From the NCBI GenBank assembly GCA_905221605.1, contig CAJNDS010002685.1, positions 62,001-126,000 of the forward strand: a DNA stretch of 64,000 nt, in the 5' to 3' direction. Origin of the DNA: Symbiodinium natans. Its lineage: Eukaryota > Sar > Dinophyceae > Suessiales > Symbiodiniaceae. The notes beneath the pieces were generated by a model that did no database searches, was not told where the DNA came from, and worked only from the letters and a program-made list of their open reading frames with translations. The translations under genes were made by a program, and so were the position numbers. Below, piece by piece: positions 34,149 to 45,797 of the stretch (positions are counted from its first letter, which is position 1; each line of letters opens with the position of its first letter).

Positions 34149-35185
34149 TCACTCGTCGGAGCCCCTGGCGTCGGTGTCCTGCACATCGTCGTCATCCTCC
34201 GGCTTATGCATTGAATTATTGGCGTGATGCCCTGTGGCATTCCAAACCTTTTGGTTTGGCCGCCGGAAAAAATATTTGGCCTTGGCCTTTGCCTTGGCCT
34301 TCGCGGCTGCGGATATCCGCGCTCTCTCCTTGAGCTGGGACCTCCGCAAGGCTAACGTAGCCGCGTTGCGCGGGACCTTTGTCTCGCAACGGTCACTCCG
34401 CTCGTAGTGACCTATCAGAGCAAGCGACAAAAACAAGTAAAAGAGCACGAAAGACGTAGAAAAGACCAACAAGAACACAAGACTGGAATCCCAGCCTCGC
34501 ATCGTGGTCAACTTGCACTGTGTGCAAATACCACACGGAAGCCACGATTTGTCGTTGACCGCCTTCCTGCCCAGGAAAGTACAGAAACACTTCAAGACTA
34601 CAACTCAACTTACCGGGCTTCAACGCCCAACAAGCCCCCCCCTCCCAACAGAAAAAGAAGCAAAAACATATGTGTGAGATTATAACACATGAAAACGGCC
34701 TCCGCTTGCGCGGGGCCTCGTGCTCGGCAAGTGGCATTCCGTCTTCGTCCTCCACCTCAGTTCAGAACAACGAAACACGCCCCCCCCCCCCCCCAACACA
34801 GAGATGGAAGACCAACTGCCTCGGGAACGACACTTGCCCAAAACTCGGCCATCTCATGGTCGTCTGCTTCCTGCAGAGTCAAGAAACCCTACCAACTCCC
34901 CACAACCACGAAATTGAAGTCCTCCTTGACGTCCACCCCGGTCAAGTCAATGACCACCTAAGAAAACAAAAAGATCAGAAAAAGACCCACCACGACAAAA
35001 ACACAAACGGAAAGCAAAAGAAAAATGCAGGCCAAAGAGCCGGGACATCGCCACTGCCAGTCGGCACTTCCTGAAACCAACATCGCCAACATACAAACAA
35101 ACAAACACGAAACACCAAGACAGAACGAACAATAATCCAGGCAAAAAACACGACTGGGCATGGCCATCAGCTCGACGGGTATGGC
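34149..35185 (-). CDS. Multi-exon gene for an acidic/basic protein with a Cys cluster (C-terminal part)
   Basis: Read on the minus strand. Six exons join in phase: 34957-34910 (VVIDLTGVDVKEDFNF), 34870-34820 (EADDHEMAEFWASVVPE, GC donor), 34755-34689 (VEDEDGMPLAEHEAPRKRRP), a 28-nt exon near 34637-34610 (about GGLLGVEA, GTAAGT donor), 34566-34496 (KAVNDKSWLPCGICTQCKL, GC donor) and 34411-34149, which ends at TGA. The last exon holds an Ala-Lys repeat (AAAKAKAKAKAK) and an acidic tail (EDDDDVQDTDARGSDE). CGICTQC could bind zinc. Candidate upstream exons are 35070-35041 and 35185-35152. The FWASVVPE segment faintly recalls the post-helicase region of CHD-type chromatin remodellers, but this is a guess. 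A nuclear role is suggested by the basic and acidic tracts. Confidence 0.65.
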
Positions 35186-35429
35186 CTCAAGAACCAGCAA
35201 GAACAGAATGCCAGAACACCACACAAGACAACAGCGCCAAGCCTCTTCTTCGCTGAAATCGAAGTATGCCAGCTGCTCCTTAGACGCAACACCACGTACA
35301 AGGAAAAACAAAAGGCAGCACAAAGGACTACGAAGTCGAGACGCGGCCAACATACCATCGTGCCGCGTGGCCTCAGAACAAACAAGCATCAAGAATACCA
35401 GGAACAACTAAGTACATGTAAAACTGTTG

Positions 35430-36200
35430 CAAAACAACATATGAATAGACTAGCATTCCGACCCGGGCGCTCCCTCCCCCCACAATCAGGCAAAACAGAA
35501 TAGACTAGCAATTTCTGCCCAAGAGTGCGACACGAGCGCTCCCCTCCTCCCTCCAACCCAAAACCCTAAACCCCCTTGACCCTCAACCCTAAACCCTAAA
35601 CCCCTCCCCTCCTCCCCCCACAGCCAGGCAAAAACAGAATAGACTAGCAGCTTCTGACCAAAAAGTGCTAGTCTATTCCGACACGGGCGCTCCCCTCCTC
35701 CTCCCCGCACAGCCAGGCAAAAAACAGAATAGACTAGCAGTTTCTGACCAAAAGTGCTAGTCTATTCCGACACGGGCGCTCCCTCCTCCTCCCCCGGTGA
35801 GGCAAAAACAGAATAGACTAGCAGTTTCTGCCCAACAGTGCTAGTCTATTCCGACACGGGCGCTCCCTCCCTCCACAGTCAAACAAAAACAGAGTAGATT
35901 AGCAATTTCTGTCCAAAAGTGTCTATTCCGACACGGGCGCTCCCCTCCTCCCTCCAACCCTTTTCCCTAAACCCCAAACCCTAAACAATAAACCCCAAAC
36001 CCTAAACCCCAAACCCTAAACCCTTAACCCTGAACCCCTCCCCCCACATCCAGGCAAAAACAGAACAGACTAGCAGCTTCTGCCCAAAAGTGTTAGTCTA
36101 TTCTGACACGGGCGCTCCCTCCTCCTTGCACGGTGAAGCAACAACAAAAAAGACTAACAGTTTCTGCCCAAAAGTGCTAGGGGCGCTCCTTCCCCCCACA
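35430..36200. repeat. Tandem repeat of ~110-bp units, each with a hairpin
   Basis: About six units contain AATAGACTAGCA, a 15-nt loop (GTTTCTGACCAAAAG) and TGCTAGTCTATT, followed by CCGACACGGGCGCTCCC and a C/T-rich stretch. The stem arms are perfect complements of up to 12 bp. Two units are stretched by CCCTAAACC tracts (35560-35605 and 35965-36030). No coding sequence. Confidence 0.88.
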
Positions 36201-37070
36201 GTCAAGCAAAAACAGAGTCCAAGTTGCAGCCCCGACTTCACGCCTGCGACGCAACAGGATTGCAATAGTCAGTAGCAAAGCAGCCTCGCCCTGCCTGAAG
36301 AACACAAAACGCGTACCGGGCGCACACTCCAAGTCAGGAGCAAACTCCGGCCGGGCTTTCAAGGTATCCCCGGCTTTGAGCAACTGCTCACGCGCTGTGA
36401 GCAAATGCTCAGGCCACTGGACTCTCACAGAACCTGCTCAGGAGGAAACTAGAATTCAATACTGTCAATACTAGAGGATCGCTCTTGCAGGCCTTCCAGG
36501 ACGTGCAAGAGTGCAAGGCCATTCAGGTGGAGCCACTGCGTGCCTACGCAGTGGCTCACTACAAATGAGCCCATGCTACGACAAGTAAGCCCATGCTAGG
36601 ACATGCACCATGCTGTGGCAAGTGAGCTGCCTAGCCATGTCACAGTTGCTTGGACACATGTGATACTCGTAAGTGTAAGACGATGATGGCATGGCTTCCG
36701 ACCTGCCTCACATTTCCTCAATCGTGCCGGGAGTGCTTGCATTGCCATGGCTGCAAGAGAACAACACAGGGCTGCAAGCGACAGGGCTGCAAGAGTGAGG
36801 AACTGCAGGACTTGCGCAGTCCGACGTGGACATGCTTGGCGCCATGGTCTGAAACTTCGCGCTGCTTGAGAAGAGCTGGCACCGCTTGCAAGAAATTGAC
36901 GCGGCTTGGCAGCCTACTTGTTGAAAATGGGGTGCTGAAGATTTGGACGCTTGGGGGCAAGCTGAGAATGCGAAAAGGAGGTCGAAAAAGTTGGAAAAAG
37001 TGGTAGAAGATTGATGGTGTGCTCGTGCGGCGCCATATGACTAAATGGGCAAGGTATCACCTAACATGTT
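36200..37070. other. Non-coding stretch, no feature recognised
   Basis: Mixed sequence with short imperfect repeats (GGGCTGCAAG near 36770-36795; GCCACTGCGTGCCTACGCAGTGGC at 36533-36556, an 11-bp-stem palindrome). No frame has convincing protein composition with splice signals. Confidence 0.5.
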
Positions 37071-37131
37071 TTGCATTTCAGCCGTTTTTCGCAGCAAACT
37101 GCTTATTTTGGGGGCTGGTTTTCTCGTCTCG

Positions 37132-37304
37132 TTAATTGCGCAACCAGAAAGGCCACGCAAACCCAGCCAGAAGTATCCCAACCTGTCACCCTCGACAAGA
37201 CACGTCACCTCGAAGCACAGACAAAAAGGGTCGCTGGAGAGCTTCAGGAACGCGAGCACCATGTGCATAGAAACTGCAAAAATCAATTTCATGAAGCTAT
37301 GTGA
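37132..37304 (+). CDS. Coiled-coil-like open segment, unknown
   Basis: A frame ending at TGA encodes VTLDKTRHLEAQTKRVAGEL followed by QEREHHVHRNCKNQFHEAM, with heptad-like spacing of Leu/Val and many charged residues, as in a coiled coil. Downstream, another frame (VSEIESAKAAPVNWQWN from 37325) and Pro/Ser-rich frames continue to 37750 with frame changes. This could be exons of one gene or a decayed retroelement gag-like ORF; evidence does not separate these. Confidence 0.3.
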
Positions 37305-37769
37305 CCCATAAGTGACCTTCTAGGTCTCGGAGATCGAAAGTGCCAAAGCCGCCCCGGTCAACTGGCAGTGGAACACCATCGTCGGCAGAGGAGCAAGGCG
37401 GCACATGCAACACAAACCGAGGCGACATAAGGGGTTCGGCAACGCAATGCAACGCAAGCTTTGGAGCCGACGTCCAAAGTCGAGACACTGTGGAAGATGG
37501 TGCCAGTGAATGGCAGGACATGGCGCAAGACTCCCCTTCCCCCCCTCTTCCCCCCCACCCCTCCCCGCCTGAAACCCAAGAAAGGCAGAGCAGAAGATGA
37601 AATCCTGGGACAGCAGACGAGCTCAGACAAAGAGGAAGATGCCCGGAGCCAACCCCACCCCCCAACCACAAGAAAAACCAGAGCAGAGCAGCGGATTTCG
37701 TGCGGAAAGACACGCAACAACCAGGCGCCAGATGCGCGTGTGACCAACTAAAACTCGGCATTGAGATCA

Positions 37770-38950
37770 AGGTTTAAACCTAAACCCGAAACTCTAAACC
37801 TAAAGCTTTGGGCTTAGGGCTTGATTGGAGTCTTGTTGGATCTTCTTCATCCCAGCCTCCTCAGACTGAAGCTCCTCTTGCAGCCTTATCTTGTGCAGGA
37901 AGCGTGGTCCACATCAGCTTGTTTTTAGTTGACGGTCCCGAGGCGGTTGCTTCTTTACAGGCCCTTTCTATCTCGGCTCAAAGCGAGAGCCAAGGCGCTG
38001 CAGGAGCAATCGCTGCGAGGGAGGGCTCCTGGCACCGGTTTCAGGTTTTGGCTTTGGGGGGCCTCCGAGTCAGGCGTGGAGCTTTATAGGCTTTAAGAGC
38101 TAAGGGCCATTTGTTTAGAGGCCCAAACGCAATCCAAAAGTCTTCTTCTTTTGGCAGGGCATTGGCTGCATCGTCAACCCATGCGAGAAGTCCTCAGGCG
38201 CTCGAGCCACGCGCAGGCCCTTTCACGAAGCCCTGCCATGAAGCAAAAATCCCGTGCCACAGCCCTTCAATGGGCTCTGAAAAGTGGGCTCTCCTGCGGG
38301 CTCTCCTAGGCTCTCCAAGAGTTCAACTGCTGAATTCGCGGGTCCGAGAATAAGTCCACACCTCGGAGCCGACAGGCATGGAAAAGGATTTCGAAGGTCT
38401 CGTCATCGGGCTCTACCTGGGCTCGGGCTCTCCCCCTCTGGGCCTTTGAAGATTGAAGTCAGCTCGCTCCACAATCATGCTGACAGGCTGCTCCACAAAG
38501 AGGCATCTCATGCTCCACCCACCTTCTCAGCGAAATGGGCTGGTACTACTCTAAGCTGACAAATGCAGGGTGCATCCTGTGTTTGCCTCGTTGTGTGAAG
38601 TCAGAGCCCCATCGAGACGACTCTCACGACATCGCCGCGGCCACATCGACAATGTACTTAGAAGATGAAGCGAATCCCGAAATCGAAAACAACCTGCAAT
38701 GAAGCCTTACGCAGCGCTTGAAAACCCAACATGACAAGTTTCTGAGATGTTGGGTTGACACCTTTGCGCTCCTACCGACGATGCTCCAGAAAGCTAATAG
38801 CTTGATGGAATAAAGCTAATGGCTTGATGGAATCGTTCTCGACTCCTTGCAGCTGCCTAGCTGTTTCTAGATGCGCTCCCGCGCCTTAAGATTTCTGGTG
38901 CAAGCCAGCCCCTGCCCCCGTACGAAAACTGATTCAAGTGACCTAAACCT
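37770..38950. other. Non-coding stretch, no feature recognised
   Basis: Contains a few telomere-like remnants near 37775-37805 and repeated GGGCTCT/GGCTCTCC words (38270-38440). Open frames are short and occur on both strands; none has supporting splice structure. Confidence 0.4.
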
Positions 38951-38952
38951 CC

Positions 38953-39282
38953 ATGCCCGCGATTGCATCTCATGAGCTTGAAGACTTCGCGCAAACTGCG
39001 CCGGCCAACCTGACAGCAGCGTCCACGCTTTGGTTCGCCGCACCTCCAAAGATTGAAACTGGCTCAGGACCGCTAAGCAAGGAAGACTGCTTGCTATTCA
39101 CAACTAATGTTGCGCCCATTTTAGTATCGTTGCCTGCTTTTATGCGATTTCCAAAAATTACTCGGGACAGATACTCCGATCGAAAATGGCTACCTGCAAG
39201 TATGTGCAGTTCGTCGGCTGCGGCTCGCGGGGGGGGGGGGGGGTTTGGGCCAGGGAGCCAAAACAAAAAGAGTTTCGAATGA
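38953..39282. CDS. Exon-like segment open on both strands
   Basis: On + an ATG frame reads MPAIASHELEDFAQTAPANL and continues (SLPAFMRFPKITRDRY). On - the same DNA reads ELHILAGSHFRSEYLSRVIF, then GNRIKAGNDTKMGATLVVN. Both look protein-like, so a coding island is probable but the strand cannot be chosen. A poly-G run (39230-39243) interrupts it on the right. Confidence 0.3.
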
Positions 39283-39579
39283 GAAGGCCTGGAAAGCTTA
39301 AGCTTCAAGGCTCTCCCGATTCCAGCTGCAGATTCCAGAAGTTCGTGGAGCCAGGCTTTATATTTTAGTTGCCTTTTCAAATATCATTGCGAAACAAGCC
39401 CCCAAACTATTGTCCAAGCGAGTTGCCCGCATCCGCTTTAGTATATTGTTTCGGTTACCCGCATTAATCCGGAGTCACCCCGGCCAGGGCTTGGGATCCT
39501 TCAGAAGGCCTGAAAACCTTTGAACTCTCAGGCTTCAAGGCTTGACGGATTCCCCTCAACCTTCGACCCCTACCCGTCC

Positions 39580-39613
39580 TAATTTTTTTTTTTTTTTTTG
39601 GGGGGGGGGGGGA
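39580..39613. repeat. Poly-T/poly-G run
   Basis: About 18 T followed by 12-13 G, a homopolymer junction that is likely unstable. Confidence 0.9.
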
Positions 39614-40420
39614 GGGTGTGAGATACTAAAGCGAGTGCAACATTGCTAGCTTACCAGATATGGGGAGCAACTTTGCCACATTCAATAGGAATCTAACAGC
39701 TGACATTTGAGCAGACTTGACTCGTCAACAGCGCGGCAGCTGAGTTTAAAGAATGTTCTTTCAGATGGCATGAGAGCCGTTGCATGCGGCAGACTTCTGC
39801 ATTCAAGAGCAGGAGTGGCTAAGGTGGAACAGAGGGAGAAAAGCAAAAACCCCTGTAAACCTCCTACCGATCACAGGACTGTTCTAGCCCCTACAGCAGG
39901 TACGCGGCGTCTCCACAAGCACACTTCAAGCCATGCTGCAGTTTGTGGCTATGGACTAGCAGGCCTATGCTGCGCAAAACAGCTTTGCAGCAACGAAGAT
40001 CTGGCTGATGGCCGGCAACTCGCATTTGCCTCTTCAACATCAAAGTACACGCCTAGGCATTGAACAGCTGCCGTTGTTTTGCACCATCAGTACTCAGGGT
40101 TGGACAGAGGGTAGTGTTTGTGTGTCCGACCGATTCTTCGATTAATTGGCACTAGGTTCCACAGTCGATCTCTCAATACACAAGCGAATGTACACCAGCT
40201 TACCAACCTTCCGCTGTCTACATGGTCTCAAAAACCCCATCTGCAAAGACCAACGGTTTAAACAAGATGACCTAAATTGTGTAACCAATCAACAACATCA
40301 ACCAAACAGCAACGATTGAAGGGGCAACAGCGCCGAGCGATCGCACCTTTCGCTGAAAGAGCATACCGCTTCAGGTTTCCCTCTTACCCCTCTGAACTCA
40401 CCCGTCCCTCGAAAGTCGCT

Positions 40421-40787
40421 TCAAACTCCTCTTGAGATTGCTTGGTGCGAAACAACGTCGGCACTAAGATCATGCCAACGGTACTCGTGCAAGAGCACGA
40501 AGCCCTCTGCATCATTCGCGGCTCCACCTCCCACAACTTGGGGCTCCAATACACTCAAGTATGCCATGTCGGCTGAAGGCCAGTTTCGGAGGCAGAGTCG
40601 CACATAATACCTCACTGCATAATACTGCAAGTGGGAACTTGACATGCAAATCTGCGCCGTCACTGGCCGGCCTTCCTCAAGCTCGAGCAGAACCGTTCGG
40701 AAAAGCTCTGCCTGGGCGGGCTTCAGAGACATTTCGAGCAGGTTGGAGACTTCAACACCGGTGTTTCCGGCACGTTCACAAAAGGCT
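40421..40787 (-). CDS. Exon of an unknown protein
   Basis: On the minus strand, after a pyrimidine-rich CTTTTTCATGCCTTTTGTCAG acceptor, a frame stays open for about 120 codons: ERAGNTGVEVSNLLEMSLKP, AQAELFRTVLLELEEGRP, YYAVRYYVRLCLRNWPSADM, GFVLLHEYRWHDLSADVV. It ends at TGA. Composition is strongly protein-like, and this is the longest such run in the right half. The upstream part of the ORF (poly-Ile/Tyr) is just a translated TA microsatellite, so the ORF start is not the gene start. No family recognised. Confidence 0.55.
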
Positions 40788-41103
40788 GACAAAAGGCATG
40801 AAAAAGCTTGTGACAGCACGTCTTGGCAGAAAACCAAACGACAAATTGAGAGCCATGGGGAGGGGGGGGGGGGAACTGGACAAGGATAGTTTCTCTGGCT
40901 TTCTTCGGCAAAAAAAGTGCTGGTCCCTAAACACCCGTAAAGAGCTATGGGGAGAAAACTTTCTCGGGGAAGAGGATGGTTTTTGAGAAGAAAGCCATCT
41001 TTTTCGAGTCCAAAGCTGTCTGAAGCCCCGCAGCACAAAGCACTATGCTCATATTTGTCTGTTATTTTATTACCACAGTATTCGAGTATTCGTGTTATAT
41101 TGA

Positions 41104-41162
41104 CATATATATATATATATGTATATATATATGTATATATATATGTATATATATATATATTT
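41104..41162. repeat. (TA)n/(ATGTAT) microsatellite
   Basis: Runs of TATATA punctuated by ATGTAT every 10-14 bp. Confidence 0.95.
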
Positions 41163-41229
41163 AAAACTTTCATATTATCCGATTCTTATGTTACTCAATT
41201 GTTATCTTGTTTCAACGTTCCATGATTAT

Positions 41230-43080
41230 AGTGATTGACTTTCAAATCACTCTGATGATGGCCTCCGGGGTCTGGCCCTGGTCGATGCAGCGCTGCAGGT
41301 ACCGGCTGGCCCCCGAGGCATCGCCCTTGTGGGCACCGGACTCCGGGTGTTACAGGGCCGGGTTCTCACTGCGAACAGATGGTTTCTTTTTTTTCTCATT
41401 TGGGGCTGTGAGAATTGGGTTGATTGTGCTTTGCGGGGTGTGGTGTTTCTAATGTGGCATATACAAATGCGCCGCGTGGTGTGACGAGGTGCGCAAGGCA
41501 TCAGATTCTGCGACCCTGACCGCGAAACTTCATAAACTCATAGTGATTCTGAATTTATTGAGCCGCCTAACCCCTATCCCCTCTATTTAAATTTCGGAAC
41601 GCCTAAACCCTACTTTCTGGGCCTGTCGCGCCAGAGCGGGTGCCACAGCACGGAAGAGGGGAATGGAGCGCCTGCGGAGAGACGGGGCCAAGAGAAAGGC
41701 CGGGGGGGAGAAGGGGCGAGACTTAGGGGGCTAAGGACAGCTTAGGAGTGTGCTACCAGGCTTTGTGCTTATCGCCGTTTCGGGGTTTTGGGCTATCCCG
41801 AAGGCTGACTGTCAAGGCAAGGCTACACTCGACCAAGGCGCTCTTCCTCGATGAGGCCTCTGCTCAGCAGCATCTCCTGCACAGGTGATGGATGAAGTAG
41901 AATGGCCTTCGAACATTTTAAATACTTCAGATTTAGATTTGTTGAGGTGCAGCACGCCATGTTACATCCCATGGCAGGCTGACCTGGCTCACGCGCAAGC
42001 ATGTCTACCGAACCGTGTGGATCTGCTTCTCACACTGTAGACTTTACTCAGCAGGTGCGCTCAAGATGTGTGCTGATTGCCGCTGCACTCCATGGCGAGT
42101 GATTTCTTCCGTCGTCTATGCCGTCTACGCTACTACTCATTCTGAGTATTACAGACTCCAGAACCAGGTCATCTGTGCTTCCACCCATGCTTGAGGAGTG
42201 TTTGTGGCCGCAGAAGACCAAAGTTTTTCATGGCTCAGACTGCCCCCCCCTGAGTAAGCCCTCAACGACTCAATGACTCACGCTAGCAAACATTCGCGAA
42301 CCCAAGCTCCAGCCATCGTGCTGCGCGTCGACCATCCCCCCTTTCCGCGCGGTGTAAGACCGTCTCCGCCGTGAAGTCCACCTCGTGCGGTGAGATGGGT
42401 TTTAAGGTTTCAGGGCTGGAGGGTTTTAGAGAGCTTTTTTAGGGCCTTGGGGAGGTGTGCGGGGCTTGCGGTTTTGCTTCCTCAGGGAAGAGGGTTACGG
42501 CACGTTCAGGGTTTGGCTAAGAGGGGGACAATCGATGACACTCGCGCCTTTCCCTTCTTCTCTGGCGGGGATGGAAGCGTGGATGGGCTGGATGGCGCCC
42601 AAAGATCGACAGAACTCAATGCACCGGCCAGGGACGAGTCATCGCGCCAGCGGCCTGCAGCGTCCCGAAACACAGCAGAGGGTAGGCCATAAGCACTTTA
42701 CATGCATGCATGAGTACAAGCAGTGTCTCAGTGTCAGTGTCACTCAATTTGTCTGTACGCATGTGTGCGTGTACGCACGTCGGAATGCCACAGTTCTTCA
42801 ACAGACAATGCACAAAAAAAACTGTTTCATGCAAACAGCTCGCTCCTACTGTAACTAGGTTGGTCTGGACCATGCAGACAAAGCATGACAGCGCAAGCTT
42901 CGCACAGTAACCCTCAGCCTTTTGGAGGAACTCCCTCTGCCCGAAGCTGGGTGCGGGCCGCTGGAGTGATCTCGCAGGGAGGCCATCCTACTCACCGACC
43001 ATAAACCAGTGATACATCTCTAAACCCTCCAAGCAACATGCCCCAACTTCATAAAACCTCTTCCTCCAGTGAAGACAACG
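41230..43080. other. Mostly non-coding; no gene supported
   Basis: Short frames on both strands without consistent splice sites. Small items: a GT/TG-rich microsatellite at 42720-42785 and a C run near 42240. Nothing else recognised. Confidence 0.4.
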
Positions 43081-43090
43081 CCATATTCAC

Positions 43091-43227
43091 CATTCCGAGC
43101 ATTCTTGCATAGCTTCGTTCATCGGGGCCTTCATTTGCACAAGGCTTTGGCTCACGCGCTGCGAGGCGCTGAGCAGCAGCGCCGCCGCCGCAGCGCGCCC
43201 GTAGCGAGGCCGCGGCTTCTTGGACAT
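43091..43227 (-). CDS. Possible first exon of a minus-strand gene
   Basis: ATG at 43227 opens MSKKPRPRYGRAAAAALLLS, then ASQRVSQSLVQMKAPMNEAM, QECSEW, ending at a GTGAAT donor. Basic residues followed by an Ala/Leu-rich stretch resemble a targeting peptide or signal anchor. The rest of the gene would lie at lower coordinates and was not identified. Confidence 0.35.
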
Positions 43228-43612
43228 CGCGGCACTTAAGAGGTCTGCTCGACTCCTGAGGGATTGGAGATGCATTCCGGCATTCCGTCCATTCATGAGG
43301 CTGCGCTGTGCCGGTGGGGGAAGGGCAAGCGACATGATGTCTTTAGCGTGGGCCAAACGGCCTCATGCGATGCTGCAGGTCATGAGCCTCGGCAGGGAGT
43401 TTGAAGTTGCCGATGGCCCAAATACAGCCACAACGGCTCCGAGGCAGCTTCGTATGCTCGACTCACAATGTCAGCCTCTTTTCATTGTCCCATGATGGCT
43501 TCTTGTGAAGTCTTAACTGCCAGGATACCCTACGAGCACAGCAGCTTGCAGCAACTCGATGCAAGATTCAGATTCGTGCGAAGCAACCAATAAGCTCCCA
43601 CCTAAGGCCACG

Positions 43613-43892
43613 TCACAAACTTCGTGTCGCACCTTTGGCACTCTGCCAGCACAGCATTAGCGGCTGCGGTTCGACTGCATCGTCTTCGGCGAGGCTGCAG
43701 GGCAGCTTTGATACGATGGCCTTTTGTGAACTTTTATGCTCACCGGGCTCTGGCCTCGGGCTTCTGATCATGAAAATAGAGCAGCCCAATCCCGAGAATT
43801 CGGGCCAATCTACAACCAGCATCATCGATTGCCGAAACATGCCTGTGCTGCCGACAGCCTTGCAAAGCCCATTCCCCGACACTCATTGGTGA
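43613..43892. CDS. Exon-like segment open on both strands
   Basis: Minus strand reads MFRQSMMLVVDWPEFSGLGC, SIFMIRSPRPEPGEHKSSQ. Plus strand reads SFDTMAFCELLCSPGSGLGL, LIMKIEQPNPENSGQSTTS. Either could be an exon; strand unresolved. Confidence 0.3.
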
Positions 43893-44372
43893 TATGCTAT
43901 ATAAGATTCGATCCATATCAGATCTTTATGGTACGGGAGATGTCCGAATTTGGAAGCCGGAGTGCGTTTCGTAAAACTGTGCGCCCTAAACCATGTTCTG
44001 TGCTAAGTTCTGGTGTCATTCACCGGCTTCCACACACAGAGTCTCACAGGTTTGTCGTGGTCCATCTTCGTGACCACAAGTGGAGCAGTCATCTACATCA
44101 TGGAACTTTGAACAGAAAGTCATGAGCCGAGGTTCGTGACAAACCTAGACGCCGAGCTACATGAAGAGATGTTTCTCAACTGGGCATGATGCCCGAAACA
44201 AAAGCAAAGAGCCACGCAGGGTGCTACAAATCGAAGCGGATGGCAGATGCTGCCTCTACCGCTCGGGCAGTCCAAGCTGCGTCACATCACGCGAGCATTG
44301 TAGCCTCAGCTCTTGGATGGGCTATAGATAAGAACGTGAGGATGCATGCGAATGTCGGAGATCGGACACAGC

Positions 44373-45534
44373 CGCCTCCGTACTGGCCACCATAGTTCTG
44401 GCCGCCATAGTTTTGGCGCATGGAGCCGCCACCACTGTATGGAGCTCCCTGGGCATGTCGGCAGACGCTCGGGAACAAACGCTGCCCATAGCCAACAAGT
44501 TGGTAGCAGCCAGTGACAGCGCGACAGCAGTGCAACTGCAGCTAAAATGTTGAAGTACTAAGAGCAGTTTCAAACCGTCAGAACCGGAGCAACATAAAGC
44601 AAACAAACCTGATGAACACCATGTGCTCGGTCTGAGGTTGCAGCCTGGTTCAGCAGTGGCACCGGGGACTGAACAAGGAAGCGTTAGTTGCAAGGCTTGC
44701 AGAAAGCGGAATAAAGCATGATACAGGCAAACGAGAGAAAAAAGAGCGAGAGGGAGAGAGAGGTGCTGACACATATTGTCGTACCCCCTTGATTCATGCA
44801 TGTGTCGCGCCCCTCCGTGTTTTGGAAAGAGAACGACTTTGCTCCATATGACGCAAGAAGATGCCCGGGGCCTGATTCATGCCCTGGACTTTGGCCCGCA
44901 GCCACATGAATGCGTTGCCGTTCCACTTTCTGTGCATGCTACTAGTCATTGCTCGTCTCTGCTCCTGCGTGCGCAGAGATTCAAAGGTCAAGTCTCAGCC
45001 AGACCAAGGGAGGAGCCTGCTGGAAGTGTGTCGTGGGCGGTTGCCCGCCGTAGCCAGCTTGAGCAGGATACCTGTAGGATTCTCGAGAAAAACAGTTCCT
45101 GGTGAGGTGGAAGCACTCTGAATGTAAATTTGTTGCATAGCACGGTGCCAGGGCAGCCGGGTGAGCAAGAACAGGCACATTAAGCACATTGCATCTCATT
45201 ACATCTCATTTTTTAACCTGTGCCAAGATCCACTGAATGGAGACTCAGACACGACGGGGGGTGGGTTGTCAGAGTCGGGTTCAGAAGCCCCTGAAAGCCC
45301 CAAAGACCCCTGGGCCAGCCTCGGTGGAGACGGCGGTTGCTGGAAGGATGCCTGCCTTGGATGCCGCTCTCGTCTTTGAAGGGTCAAGGCTCTCAAGGTC
45401 AAAAAGGAATTGTGAGGGGTGTAAGACTGGCAACTGGAACCCACAGCCGGTCTGTGGCTCGAGGGCCGCGTTCCAAGTCGAGTTGTGGTCCTGCTTCTGC
45501 TCTGGGCACCAAGCTGGTATCCACCATAGTTTGC
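44373..45534 (-). CDS. Glycine/tyrosine/glutamine-rich (YGG) protein exons
   Basis: Three small minus-strand exons share YGG-type low-complexity sequence: 45534-45510 (ANYGGYQL, GT donor), 45071-45017 (YPAQAGYGGQPPTTHFQQ, GC donor) and 44448-44373 (GAPYSGGGSMRQNYGGQ, NYGGQYGGG, GC donor). All have AG acceptors. Gly/Tyr/Gln-rich tails of this type are common in RNA-binding (hnRNP-like) proteins, where they drive condensation, so an RNP role is a reasonable guess. Phases do not close directly, so intervening exons (one candidate at about 44960-44885, MTSSMHRKWNGNAFMWLRAK) are expected. No RNA-binding domain was found. Confidence 0.45.
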
Positions 45535-45724
45535 CTCGTTGCAAGTGTTCACACACAGCGTGGAATTGCACAGCCTAAGCCCTGGACCTGACGGCATGGC
45601 GGCACCGAGCGTCGGTTTGGTCAGCGCTGGTCTCAGGTTGTGGCCATCTTCGCAGCAGTGACATCATCGTCGTCCTTTCGCAAGACTACTGTGCTTCTTT
45701 GTACACAGATGTCCTGGTCATCAC

Positions 45725-45797
45725 CTTTGAGTGGAATCAAATGAATCAACGGGCGCTCGTTGACCAAAACCCCGAAATTCTTCTGCGTCGCAAGTGA
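45725..45797 (-). CDS. Candidate internal exon
   Basis: A long pyrimidine tract (rich in TTTCTTACTTTCTTAC) precedes an AG acceptor. The 73-bp segment ends at AAAG|GTGATG. One frame reads SLATQKNFGVLVNERPLIHL, IPLK; another reads VTCDAEEFRGFGQRAPVDSF. Splice signals are the best evidence. It may belong to the YGG-rich gene next door. Confidence 0.4.

Noticed and set aside
34393-34755. Prolyl 4-hydroxylase signature from the frame GGQRQIVASVWYLHTV
   Set aside because: That frame does not join the adjacent exons in phase; the alternative frame (CGICTQC) closes with both neighbours, and no Fe-binding His-X-Asp segment was found upstream.
40860-41173. N-terminal half of the 250-codon minus-strand ORF at 40421-41173
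   Set aside because: It translates a TA microsatellite and a proline-coding G-run; only the part downstream of the AG acceptor looks like protein.
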